Of a DNA stretch of 64,000 nt, positions 1 through 11,674 are shown piece after piece; the stretch's first letter is position 1, and every line of letters starts with the position of its first letter. The translations under genes and the position numbers were made by a program. Below the pieces are notes generated by a model. That model ran no database searches and was not told the DNA's origin. It saw nothing but the letters and a program-made list of their open reading frames with translations. This DNA comes from Sceloporus undulatus (Eukaryota > Chordata > Lepidosauria > Squamata > Phrynosomatidae): positions 62,254,193 to 62,318,192 of the forward strand of contig NC_056522.1 in assembly GCF_019175285.1 (NCBI RefSeq), in the 5' to 3' direction.

Positions 1-604
1 CACTGCTTCAAAGGGTCTACTGCAATTGGGGCTAGCAATGGATTTGGGCCATAAAGTTTAAAAATAAATTATAATTTATGTTAACAGAAATTTACTTGAG
101 TGCTTTAGCCATAATTCTCTTAGAAGAAAGTAAATTGGCAATCCATCTTATACTAGGAAGCAAACCCCACTGAGCACAGTAGGACTAACTTTCAAATAGA
201 TTTTCAATGAATTGGGAATATGCTGTTAGTTATTAATGTCTGTAGAAGCAGGGCATAGGAGTTGCTGAAAAACACAGAACCCTCTCCAAATTATCAGGTG
301 GCTTCTTAAAAAAAAATCTATCTTGAGCTATCTGTGGTAATCTTCTCATAGACTGTATTAAAAGAGCAAGCTGTTTGCTTTCACTTAATTTGTGCATAGA
401 CTTGTTAATATCTGTTCATTTATAAAAAGTAGGAACAATTGTTCACAAAAATGAACTATGGCTGGATTATCTCTCATGCAGGGCTGACAATTGGCAATTT
501 AAATGCTATTCCCTTACTATAGTGGTACTAAAACTTTTTACCCTTAGGAATCCCCCCTGCTTGACATAGTATATGAATAAATATGAATATAAATAAAATC
601 ATAT
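1..604. other. Unannotated AT-rich intergenic stretch
   Basis: I see no convincing coding region or recognised repeat here. Confidence 0.5.
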
Positions 605-612
605 ACTGTGCA

Positions 613-712
613 TACAGTTGGCCTGCCCTTAAGCGGGCTTGCCTTCCGTGAACTTGAGTCCATGCGGAAGGCAAGTCCCAATACAAACAATGGGGCATGC
701 GCCTTGTAAGAC
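613..712 (+). mobile_element. Partial Tigger/mariner-like MITE end
   Basis: It starts TA-CAGTTGGCCTGCCCTTAAGC and contains AATGGGGCATGCGCC, resembling the better copy at 6650-6860. The right terminal repeat is not visible, so this is a truncated copy. Confidence 0.45.
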
Positions 713-1500
713 CATCTCCTACAATCAGTCACAACTTAGACAATATTGTCAAGGGAAAACCTTTACCTTTTACCTTTTTTATGAAGAGTCAAATGCTTGC
801 ACAAAGCTTGTGAAAGAAGAGAACCTGGTTGATTAAATAATAAGTAAAATATAACATTAACTCTGAAACTAGCAGAATCTTAATTCTAGACAATTTATAT
901 ACTGAAAGCAGTCTGTAATCAGTAGATGCAGTGAGGACTTTCCTGGCATCTACTGTCTTGTTATGCTGAGCCAAATGGCTGGAACAGAGTACATGTGGGT
1001 CCATGTGACCCCTACATCCCTGTTTTGTGGTCCATTGCTGCCATAGAATTGGTAGCAATTGTAATCATTGCAATGGCCATCCACACAACTAAACTGCAGT
1101 AGTTTCCACTTTTGTCTTCATTTCTTGTCACTTAATAGGAGAAAGGATACTCTATGGTGCAAGAAGACACACTAGCATCTCAGTGCACCATGGAGAGCCA
1201 CTGCATTTGCCATTGTGTGTCAGTGATAAATTTGATATTGATACTTGCAGTGGTGCTACACACAAAGTAAGTATAGCTCATGAATGGTCCAAGAGGACAG
1301 AAATTAACTTTAAGCCACCCTGTCCCTGCAACATTATTTTGAGCACTGCCAGCTTTTTGGAAATGCTACATGCTTTAAATGGTCCAGGAAACTGACCACA
1401 TGTGGGAATGAAATCACCATACTTTCTGCAGGCTGTTGGAGATATATGTGCGATCAATGCAGTTGTTTAACTGCATCTTAAATAGAGTTTTCAGTACAAT
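713..1500. other. Unannotated intergenic stretch
   Basis: Short open frames of 65-89 codons occur on both strands, but none resembles a known protein or has gene-like context. Nothing else is recognised. Confidence 0.45.
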
Positions 1501-1502
1501 AA

Positions 1503-1775
1503 TAAATATCTAAATTATAGGGCCTTTTTTAACAGGATGAGTGGGGTGATTATTGCTAATACTTCATTATCAACAAATGTGTCATACATGTCTCAACAAA
1601 TGTATCATATATGTTATTGCAGATACACATATATTTATACAATTTTTCTATCGGTACTTATATAGCTTTCAGTATGTTATTAAATATCTAAATTATAATG
1701 GTTTTTTTTCTTACGTGATGAACAAAGTGATTATTACCAGTACTCCATTGCCAACAAAATGTATCATACAATTAA
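1503..1775. repeat. Diverged direct repeat, two units about 179 bp apart
   Basis: The word AAATATCTAAATTATA occurs at 1503 and again at 1682. Each is followed by a T-rich run, then similar GTGATTATT and ATGTATCATAC blocks. The two units share their order of words but have many changes, so the duplication is old. Confidence 0.5.
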
Positions 1776-2473
1776 GAGTTAGTCAAACACTACTCAAAGT
1801 GGTAGCCCCTGGACCAGTTCCACTCTTGCTCCACTGACTGCTGGTCCCTCTTGGAGTGGTGATAGATAAACATAAAGTACAAATTTGGAGCTTAATAACT
1901 AATGAGACTGCAATATTAGCTATCGAGGTGAATGTCAGCCTAAAGACCTGCTGTTGGGTCAGTGGTCAATTGATCACTTCCAGAGAGATTGGAGTGATTG
2001 GTTTTCTCCAGGGGAACTACCTGGCTCTTGAACATGGCTCTACTTCCCCCTTTAGCAATGTCCTCCCCCCCCCCAAAAAAAACCCCAACAGGGATCACTT
2101 CTTTCTCTGCAGGTTCAATCAACTCCATCAATGGACTCCACCTACTTATACTGGACTAAGTATAAGAACACAGGGATGGTTGGGTATCTGACCATCTCAG
2201 CAGTTCTCTCAGGGGAACCAATTTCTACCAAGTCCAGTTCTCATCTGGGACCAAGTAGGTGGAGTAGTGACCTCTGGTTCTAAATTGGAGGTCTTACCAC
2301 TGGGATCTTCTTTTAAAACAAACTTATTCAACAAAGAATTTAGTTCCACTATCACCTGATGTTGAACGATGAGCACCTTCTCACTCTGTAGCTGTATATC
2401 TATTTCAGAGACATCTGTTTCATCTTTCTCCAAATATCTTATGTGTTGCCATGCAGAAGGAATAGATATAGGG

Positions 2474-2690
2474 CCAAAACAGACAGTGCTGGATTGGGAT
2501 TGCCGCTTCTTTTTGAGGTGCAAAAAGGGTGCGCCCTGTCCCCATTTCTGCAGCTCAGTGCATATAAATGCCAATGCCATGATGTCGCCTGCTGTGTGGT
2601 CAAGAGGGTGGCATGATGCTGGCTTGGAGGTGGCACTGGGACATCCGGCGTGTGGATCCCACACCCCCATGCCACCCTGAAGCCAGATCC
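2474..2690. mobile_element. Short DNA-transposon-like repeat (hairpin family)
   Basis: It begins near GGGCCAAAACAGACAG and contains CTTCTTTTTGAGGTGCAAAAAGG, a small hairpin. Its second half (TGGCATGATGCTGGCTTGG) resembles 33890-33950. It sits inside the coding relic. Ends and target duplication are not resolved. Confidence 0.45.
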
Positions 2691-4029
2691 TTATGCCAGT
2701 GTGTTTAGCCCCATTGTTGGCTTTAGAATAGGAGTATTAGCACTAGAGGAAACCTCAGAGACAGAGTTATTCCATAGAGGAATTAATTTCTTTATTGTCT
2801 GGCATTGCAGAGTGTATGTCCTCTTAGTCTGGAACTCTAAGTCATTACATTCCCTAATCCTACATTTATTCATTCACTGAGATGTTTTTGTGTTTTCTAT
2901 GGACCAATGAAGTTTTTTATGGTCATTTGGCCCTCCATTTCTTACTGTAAATGTAATCAAATGGCTCTTTAAAAGATCAGTTCTGCTGATTATATTATTT
3001 TGCACTTCACAAGGTAGAGTAGGGAAAGAATCTAAAAGGTTCATCTCTTCTGGTTCTAAAGGTTCCATGAACCTCTCTGTTGACTGCTGAAAAACATCCT
3101 TTGTTAGAACTATATTGCACTGGTTTTTATCTATGGGGGATTGTTCCTCAGTAATATCTATGATGTCTGTAGGGCTTAGATCAATTAAGTTGGTACTGTG
3201 GTTTCCTATCACTTGAGGATTTTCAGCATAATCTGATGTACGAAGCACCAGTGGCAAAGGTGCATCACATTTCTCAAAAATTCTTACCACAGTCAGTGTA
3301 TCTTTATAGCCATACATCATTTCAGCTAAACTCCCTTTGGCGAATGTAACCACTAGGCATGGATACCATTGAAATATAAGTATTCCACAAATATTAGATC
3401 AGCCACGGTGAGAGCTCCTGGGATAACAGATTCTAGAAAATGTAACAGATGTAATTTACACTTGAATTGTGGTATGAATTCCAGCATCACTAGCTTTTGT
3501 CTGTTCAAAACTAGCTTTCAACCATAATCTGCAATGCTTCTAACCTGTAAAGCTTTAGTTTTTGGTCAAGAATGGGCCTGTGGGCTCTGAACAACATATT
3601 TTGGTTCTTAGATAGATGTAATTTTAGGAGCTTTTGTAAAAGGCTCCTCTGCATTAACAAAGAGGCAGTTACATCCCTCAAGGTTAGAGCTCTCATGTAC
3701 TGATGGGTTCTTGCTAGTATCAATGTCTTTCTGTGCTGATCTAATATCCAGTAGTCTGAATAGTTTCTGGAACTGCATCTTTATGTAGTGAGATGGGTTC
3801 AAATTTTTAACAGTCTTGCTCTTTTTTTGTTCTTTTTTTTTGCTCTTCTTAATTGTAGTCCCTCTTTGGTAGCTTTTTTGTCCTTTGCCTTAATGCATGC
3901 CAAAGTAGCAGTAATTCTCTTTGCACAAGGTGTGCTGTCAATGCTTTTTTTGTGTGTGTGGTCAGGATGGATTAAATCATATCTTTTCACAGATATCCAC
4001 AAGGATTGTTAGAAGTTTATTAGAGTCAC

Positions 4030-4060
<31 letters not shown>

Positions 4061-4062
4061 TT
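4030..4062 (+). repeat. (AAAT)n microsatellite
   Basis: About eight uninterrupted AAAT units. Confidence 0.9.
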
Positions 4063-5106
4063 AAAAAAAAATCATATTCTGGATATCCTCTGCTAGATAG
4101 GCCAGCTCCCAAGATAGCGAAGTCAGGTTTGCTGCTTGTTCCTTGGTTAGATTCCTTTTATTTGGAGTCAGCTTTGGTGGTTATTTCATCTCTAATGCCC
4201 CCAGAAGATTGGTTTTCTTAGGATGTTGCACTAAAACAGGTGGGACCAAATTCTCAGCATGGGACAATTCAATGGCCAGGTTTGTTATTTCAAACTCCTC
4301 CTTACAATCATTAAGATTTCCTTTAAGGTCCAAAGACCAATCCAAACTAGATGCAATAGGGCACTGCTCCCTGTTTTCCATTCTTAGTTAATTGCTTCCT
4401 CCTGGGAAGAACTGGATAATTCTCGTTTGTACTCTCCACTATCTTAAAGGGGACTTTGCAGCCAAGGTTGAGAGTCCCAGAGTTTTATATCCCCTTCTGG
4501 TTAATACTATTATCTTAACAGCATAAAGCCACACTTATCTGCCAGGTATGTGTCAAATAATGCTGTTGTTGTTAGAGGCCAGTATGGTTGTGTGAATATC
4601 TCTATGACATTCCAAGGCTTCAACAATATACTGAAGAGTCTTCCAAACAAAGCTCAATATATCTTGGTATTTGGCAGCAACACCAGGGTTTTATCTCAGT
4701 TAGTTGACCATACTATGATTATGAGGTTTCCAACTTACTGTAAATAAACTTCCTATGGCTGCATTTACTCTTCCTCTGCTCTGTTCCACTTAAGACAGAA
4801 ATTAAACAGTACTGTAATGAACTGGAGCTATTTGACATTGTAAATTATTTTGCACCTCCACTTCTTTTTGTAGAACAAATATAAGTATCATAAACAACAC
4901 AATATAAGCTTTCCCTCTGGATTAGATATTCTGTTTATTAAGAGCAACACAACTGTATTCTTATGTAATTCCACTGAGAAGCTTTGCTGGAGTGGAACAG
5001 GAATAGTTAATTAATGCCACTATTCCATGGCTTAAGTAGATGCAGTGCCTGTTGAGGGATGATAGGAAAATCACACAGTCCCATGGTAACTAGTCAAGGC
5101 CTTGAT

Positions 5107-5472
5107 ACTGGCCCCAGCCCGGTCCTGCCGCCGATTGCCGCCGGAGCCTTTGGCCTATCAGGAGGAGGCAAGGGGGGGCAAGCGGCAGGGAAGGGGAGCA
5201 AGCGGCAGGCAAGGGGGGCAATTGTCTATAGAAGCCTCCGAAACATGCATTTATATTAACATTTTTTTATAAAATCAGCAATTTTTTTAGCGTGTCCTCC
5301 ATATTTTTTAAAAAGTGTACACTGTTTGAAATTTTTGTCCTACATTTGTCCCGGTTTATTTATTTATTTAATTTTAAAAAAAATGTTTAATTATTTATTT
5401 TTTTGCTTCGGCCCCCCAGTTGTCTGAGGGACAGCAACCTGGCCCCCGGCTCAAAAAGGTTGCCTACCCCTG
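5107..5472 (-). mobile_element. hAT-like non-autonomous element with GC-rich left part
   Basis: On the minus strand it starts CAGGGGTAGGCAACC, a hAT-type terminal motif, followed by TTTTTGAGCCGGGGGCC. The far end is GC-rich (CCGCCGATTGCCGCCGG) with short GGCAAG repeats. The left terminal repeat is unclear, so it may be truncated. It splits the coding relic. Confidence 0.5.
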
Positions 5473-5791
5473 CATAAAACCATTGAAATTGGCTAGGGGT
5501 CTATTTGAAATTGTGATAATTCTCAGTGCTGTTATTAATCCAACGCTGGTGACTTTGGGAAGAGCCACAATTCCCTTCACTGCTGGTACCCTGAATGGAT
5601 GGCTTGCTTCCTTGCTCACTTCATACATTTTAAATTCTGGAAAATAAAGCAGCAAGTTGAATGCTACTTGAACCATATGATCAGCAGATCCTCCCACACT
5701 GCCATCCCCTTTGTATTTTGGTCATGACTTAGTTTGTAAGCCTGAGTGCAGGGAATTGTTTTGCTGTTCTATTACTTGTAAAGCACTATAT

Positions 5792-6029
5792 GGAGCCCTG
5801 GTGGTGCAGTGGTTAAATGCCTGTACTGCAGCCATTCACTCAAAACCACAAGGTTGCGAGTTCAAGACCAGTAAAAGGGCCCAAGCTTGACTCAGGCTTG
5901 CATCCTTCTGAGGTCGCTAAAATGATTACCCAGACTGTTGGGTGCAAATTAGCTTACTTGCTAATTAGCTTACTTGCTGTTCACTGCTATGATCTTTGGA
6001 ATAGCGGTATATAAATAAAAAACAAAATT
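5792..6029 (+). repeat. Sauria-type tRNA-derived SINE
   Basis: The head shows A-box-like GGTGCAGTGGTTAAATGC and B-box-like GGTTGCGAGTTCAAGAC. The body contains TCTGAGGTCGCTAAAATGA and the tail TAGCGGTATATAAATAAA, as in the Sauria SINE found across lizards. A 16-bp tandem duplication (AATTAGCTTACTTGCT) sits near 5945-5978. Confidence 0.85.
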
Positions 6030-6649
6030 ATATAGTGTGGTGGTGCTAAATAAATAAATGAATAATACAATGACATAGTAAACGTAAGAATCACCCTGCA
6101 TAGGACCAGTGGCCTATCTTGTCTCGCATTCTGCTCCCACAGTGGCGAAACAGCAGAAAATGAAGGGAATAGTCCTCTGCCACTGTTTCTCCCCCAACAA
6201 ATAGTATTCAAAAGCATGCTGACTCTAAGCCACCATGACTAGCATTTATTGATATTCTTATACTCCATTGGTACCCCACTGGAGAATTCCTAACTATTCT
6301 TAGTTGAGTTTTTGTTCTGCCTCTTTTCTGCTGTCTTTAAAAAAAGTGTAACTAAAGATACACAGGTGTGTTTTGGAATGTAAAGCTAATCCAGTGTTAT
6401 ATATTTATGTTAGTCATATTTATGTAGAATCTATTTATTTAGAAAGAAAGCCTTCACCCTCTGTCAAGAATCCAAACCTTTGGCAGCATTGTTTCCTGGA
6501 AATGAAATGGCTCCTTTCCAGATTTTACCTTGGCGGAGACTTGGGAATTCTCAGTACACTGTATTCTTTGGTCAGTAAGTGCAATGATAATATAATTATT
6601 GTATTTAATGTCTGGTATTTTATATTGCAATTCTCACAGATAGTTAATA
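6030..6649. other. Unannotated intergenic stretch
   Basis: Contains a 108-codon plus-strand open frame (6373-6699) that runs into the MITE at 6650, so it is not a credible gene. Nothing else is recognised. Confidence 0.4.
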
Positions 6650-6860
6650 CAGTGGGCCCTCCCCTTATGCGGGGATCTGTTCCAGATCCCTCCGCTTAAG
6701 AGGAAATCAGCGTATGCTGGAGCCCCATTGCAAATAATGGGGCTCGCGCCTGCGGTGCACAGCTACACAGCCATGCACCATGGCTGTGCGCCCCATTTGG
6801 TTCTTCTGGGGTGCTCGAGGAGCTTTTCCGGCGCAGCTTTCAGTGTATGTGGGCACACTG
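6650..6860 (+). mobile_element. Tigger/mariner-like MITE, 211 bp, TA target
   Basis: The ends are CAGTGGGCCCTCCCC and TGGGCACACTG (inverted match), flanked by TA at 6648-6649 and 6861-6862. Internal AGCCATGCACCATGGCT is a small palindrome. Confidence 0.75.
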
Positions 6861-7303
6861 TAACAGGTTTTACAGAACTTTTATAGAGCTTCTTTTCTTT
6901 TTAAAACACACACAAAACATGCCTCTAGAATTACAAAGAACGGATATCCACTCAAGGTTTAGGATATTCAGCCAAAGACTTTGGTAGACATTTGTTCCAG
7001 TCTTGGGATTCTCACATTTAGTGGTGTGGAATTTTAATTTCAAGCATGTAAAGGGGAACTTGAGGGAATGAGCAGTCAAACACATGGGTGACTTTTAGAT
7101 CAAGCCAGTCACACCTTTTCCTGCCACTATGGGGTCACTGGTCATATATATAATCCTGGACAGACGCACCACTGGACAATTATGCTCTGTACCTGCCCAG
7201 ATTTGAGGTGGAAAATGCTACCTTCACAAAGCCCAAATGTCATTGTCTACATCACTAGTTGCAGGTGCAATTTTGTAATTCTTTGGAATAAGGAGTCACT
7301 TAA

Positions 7304-7535
7304 GAGAGTCAGCATGGTGTAGTGGTTTAGACTAGGACTTCGGGAAACCAAGTTTTGCACACCCATTCAGCCATGGAAACCCACTGGGTGGCTATGGGCA
7401 AGTCTTTCTCAGCTCATGAAAATGTCAATGGCAACCTCTCACTGAACACATCTTGACAAGAAAACCCAATGACAGGTTTGTCTTCCTGTCTCCAAGTCAG
7501 AAATGTCTTGAAGGCACACAATAACAACAACAAAA
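7304..7535 (+). repeat. tRNA-derived SINE with (AAC)n tail
   Basis: It starts GTCAGCATGGTGTAGTGG (A-box-like), has CCATGGAAACCCACTGGG and GGCAAGTC in the body, and ends TTGAAGGCACACAATAACAAC. This is the common lizard SINE, also present at 43308 and 48388. Confidence 0.8.
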
Positions 7536-10500
7536 GTCATGTAAATGCCTTTTGAAAACATGATTCAGTCATTGTCATTGAATACATATTAACTAGGTCT
7601 ATTATTAATGAGAGCACTCAAAAGTGATGCATTTTCTCATGGACACTTTATTTTTGTTTTTATGTTCAGAAATCACAAGCTTGGTTGATGGTTTCAAACA
7701 GTAATTTCCTCCTTTTGCCATCAGTAGCTAAAGTTAGCTTTATCACAAATAATAACTTTGAACTGTCTTTAGTTTACAGTATAGGGGAACAAAAAGTACA
7801 ATATTTTCTTGTGTAACAGCCCTTTTATTAGACATTTAGGGGTATATGAGCTAGATATGCTCACAAAATGCAACTTTATACCTAATCTGGTTTACAGTCT
7901 TCACTAGTCCATCACTGAAAAGGCATAACTTTGAAACTATTCCCATTGTTGGCAGTAATTTTTTCACATTCACGTGTTGAAACATTAGTGATCACATAGG
8001 CAGTGATTAGAAGGAATGTGCTGTATAAGTAGAATCCAACTTTTCTCTCTTAAACAACAGCTTTTAACTAGCTGATTATTTTTTGTATATAAATTTACAG
8101 AAGTTCAGTACATTGTCTGTACACATATAATTTCAAAGAACAGAATTGTACTATCATATCTTTCTGTTTTGTCTGACTTAGGTTTACCTGAAATACCTAG
8201 TCATACATAACCAGGAGGAAACAACTATGTGAAGTGGTATATAGGCAGATGACTTTTCCACAAATGAATTATGATGTAAGACAAAAAAACGTGTTTCCTA
8301 CCTTCTCATTTCTCAAATTCATAATTTGAAGTGCTGCTTGTAATGATATTTTAACATAAATATTTTCAAAAATAAATGCAATGGTTATATTTATTTTCAT
8401 CTAGCTTGGAGCAATGTTAGGTTGAGATTCCACACAGGCCTATACAGGAACATTCAGTGTTAAATTAATTGGATTAAAATGCAGAATCAGGGCCCAAGAT
8501 ACTGTGGAGAAAGACTATAAAAATAGCTGAAAAGGGCAGGTAAAGTAACATTGTGTTATATAGCCAACCATTTGTAAAATGTCACTGCAAAGCATGTGAA
8601 CTATCATGCCAAACAAAAGTTAGTACCAATGTGTTACCCCATTACATGAACAGAGCATCCAGCTATAATTCAGCCTCACATGATAAGCAGATTGATGAAG
8701 CAAGACATGCAAACATGGTCAAAATTTCCAGACTGATTCTGCTGAGTGGTAAACCATAAAAACTGCTCTAAATTGGACCAGTTCTGGACACTGCCTTCTC
8801 TCCTTTCTGTTTGCCACTGGCCTCTTCCAAGGGAAATATGGGAGCTGTTATATGGATTCTGTGACTGACACTCTTTAAGGTGATACTGGATTAGGATTTC
8901 CATATAAAAAATCTAAAAGTCTAAACAGAGGGCTAGATCCAATTGCTTGTTCCATATAGAATATATATCTAGTGAATGAATGTGGACTATGTAGTTAATT
9001 AAACAAGTATGTAAGGCTGACTGAGTCAATAGATCTACTTGGGACTAATAACTGGATTTAGCCAAGCGACTGCTACAATGATTGTTCATTAGAACTTGGT
9101 GGAACAGGCAATGCTCTGAAATATGGGTTATCAATTACATTTGTTTAACTGCCATGATTGCAGATATGGGCATTATTTAAAAGGAGGGCATCCGACAACC
9201 CTAGTGCAAAGTAAGATAATTTTAAAATTGTGTTCCACTTATTTTAAAATGTGCAATAAAATTTTTAAAATCACTTCTGTCAGAAAAGGAACCTACGTAT
9301 CAGCCTTTTAAAGATATCTTTACATGACATAATTTTAAAATAAACATTTTCAAGTTATATCTCTCAATATTTTTGGTGATCAGGTGCACAAACATTTAAA
9401 ACAGAGGTGAAATTGACTGTTATTTAGAACATTAATTTAACATTCAGGAAAACACTGAACTGAAAATTACATAACCCCAAATATATATGAACTACAGAGG
9501 AGTTATAAATACATTATAGCTACTGAATGCATGCTTAACATTCCATCATAAAAATACAAAATAAAAAAAATCCCTTTACAGTTCAAGTGATTTAATGTGA
9601 GCAGACAAAAATGATGTACTGAACCAGCCAGTATCATTTTAAAACTCAAGCCTCCCTACTGAAACAGATTGAACACTGATATAACATAAGAAAAAGTCTT
9701 TTGGAGTGTACATGGGAAACTGTGCAGACATTGCAGATTTTTTTCTTAAGACACAAAACATGTAAAATTGCCAATTAATCACTTCATTGTAAATCTTGCT
9801 CTGGCAGTATCTAAATCCTTAGGCTAGGATCCAAAGAGCCACAAGGGGAAATCCATGATTTGAAAAGCTACCTCCTCTTCACCAAAACTACTTCCTACAC
9901 TCTGTAGAATTTTAAGCACAACCTCCAGTACAATTTAGAGAAGTTGTGGGCAGACAAAGAAACAAAAAATAAAATAGCCTTGATGTATATGTGGAAGCAT
10001 TTTTGTACAGCTAATGAACCCTTTGGATAACCTTAGCCTGAAGTATACCAATAACTATGCCCATAGTAACACTAACATTAAAATGATAAGCCACCATTGC
10101 AGGCAGATGTCAACATAAGTATGGGAGATCTGTGGACAAGAGATCAAAATGAAAATTATATTTCTGCAAGATCCTTGTTGAAAGCAGGAAAAAGTGATGA
10201 CTACAAAGAAAGGGAAAGAAGAGATGCAATCAAAGAGACACATGCAAATGGCTATTTAAGCAAGTGTTCCAGTTGCTGTCCATTTTTTTAACATTCATTT
10301 TCACACACAGATAGAAGACGACTTAGGTGGTTGTGCTGACAATTTAAAGGGGGAATATTGCTAGCAGAAGGATTACCAGTGTAGTTAAATACCAATTTTC
10401 TAGAGGCAAGTTCTGTATAAATATGAATTCGTTTTAAACCTGTTCCCATGAAGGTAAATATTATTTCAAATATTTTTGAAAATATTTTGACCACCATCTT

Positions 10501-11070
10501 GTAGCTTGGTTTATGAGCTAGCTCTACTTGAACGTATTATGTTATATTTTGGATAACCTTTTTGTTTTTTTTTTCTGGGAAGGATATATATTAAAGATAA
10601 GGATTCCAGAGGGGAGGGATAAAGAAACAATTTATTGAATACTGAAATAAAGAAAGATGAGGGACAGTATAAGCTAATTCTTGGTAAAGGATGTTTTAAA
10701 AGGCTATCAGAAGAAAGATGGAGAAAAAATATGCCCACCAAATGCATTGTAAGTTGCAACTGGTCAAAATCTAGAGAGCTATATAGGAAAACTATTAGTT
10801 TTATTACATGATGTCCTATTTTCTAACCACCCCAAGTAGATAGTTTGGTAAGTAGACAAAACAGGGTTTTCTCTGTAGTGGCTTCCCAACTACGACAATT
10901 TCCCCAAGGGAAGTCAGGCATGTTCCATTCCTTATGAGCTTCCAGCAAGCAGCCAAAGATGTACTGTTTCATACAGCCATTGCCCTTAAAGCAAGGTGGT
11001 ATTTCTAGTTGCTTTAGGTGTCTCTCTCCGTGTGTTTTAAGAATTTTTTTTAATTTAAAAAACTGTCTTA
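7536..11070. other. AT-rich stretch with no recognised repeat or gene
   Basis: About 3.5 kb without a recognisable transposon, in contrast with the rest of the window. Open frames are short (under 85 codons). It could hold an extended CNST 3' UTR or non-coding conserved sequence, but the sequence alone does not show it. Confidence 0.45.
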
Positions 11071-11292
11071 GGTTCAAAACACACTGCAGAAATAATCCAG
11101 TTTGAGACCATTTTAACTGCTTTGGCTCAGTGCTAGGGAATCCTGGGAATTGAAATTTATTGTGGTACGAGAACTCTCTGACAGAGGTAGTTAAATGTCT
11201 CGCAAAACTACAGTTCCCAGATTTCCCTAGAATTTAGCCAGGGCAGTTAAAGTGGTCTCAAACTGGATTATTTTTGCAGTGTATTTTGGACC
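11071..11292. mobile_element. Palindromic MITE (foldback family), near full length
   Basis: The left end GGTTCAAAACACACTGCAG with AATAATCCAGTTTGAGACCA pairs with the right end TGGTCTCAAACTGGATTATT and GCAGTGTATTTTGGACC. The arms continue inward (GGAATCCTGGGAATTG against CAGTTCCCAGATTTCC). Related copies lie at 32525, 44410, 61615 and 62883. Confidence 0.85.
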
Positions 11293-11674
11293 ACTGTCTA
11301 TTTTTAAACAATGTTTTTGGTGGTTTTATCTGTTTTTATTTATTGTGTATCTCCTAGGGAGGCCTGTTAAGTTAATAGGTGGAAATATTTATATAAAATA
11401 TAGCTTTTTTTAAAGAGCCATGGAAGCGCAATATAATGTATGGCCCCATCCAGGCACAAATAAGCCCCCCCCCCGCCTCCAGTTATTTCAGAAAATGCTT
11501 TGAAAGCTATTCTCAGAAATATCCCAAAAAGCAATTCCACATTCACACAAAGAGGTTAATAAACTAAAGAATCTAAAAATATTTGGGCCAGTATCCAATG
11601 CTGCTGTTGTGCTAGTACTGTAGTAGTGGATGCACATTTTCATAGTTAATACAGAAGCACTATCCAATCCAGGT

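Larger units (their letters stand above)
2200..5700 (-). pseudogene. Unidentified broken coding relic, interrupted by repeats
   Basis: Several minus-strand open segments (2209-2480, 2691-3353, 3511-3802, 4181-4381 and 5480-5697) have coding-like composition, lie in one order and carry few low-complexity runs. They are separated by inserted repeats at about 2474-2690 and 5107-5472 and by non-open stretches. One segment has a heptad-like Leu/Ile/Val pattern suggesting a coiled coil. I do not recognise the family. It may be a decayed gene copy or an old mobile or virus-derived element. It is clearly broken in several places. Confidence 0.4.

Noticed and set aside
5792-6029. tRNA gene suggested by A and B box-like words
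   Set aside because: The sequence continues into a Sauria SINE body and tail, and the cloverleaf is not intact.
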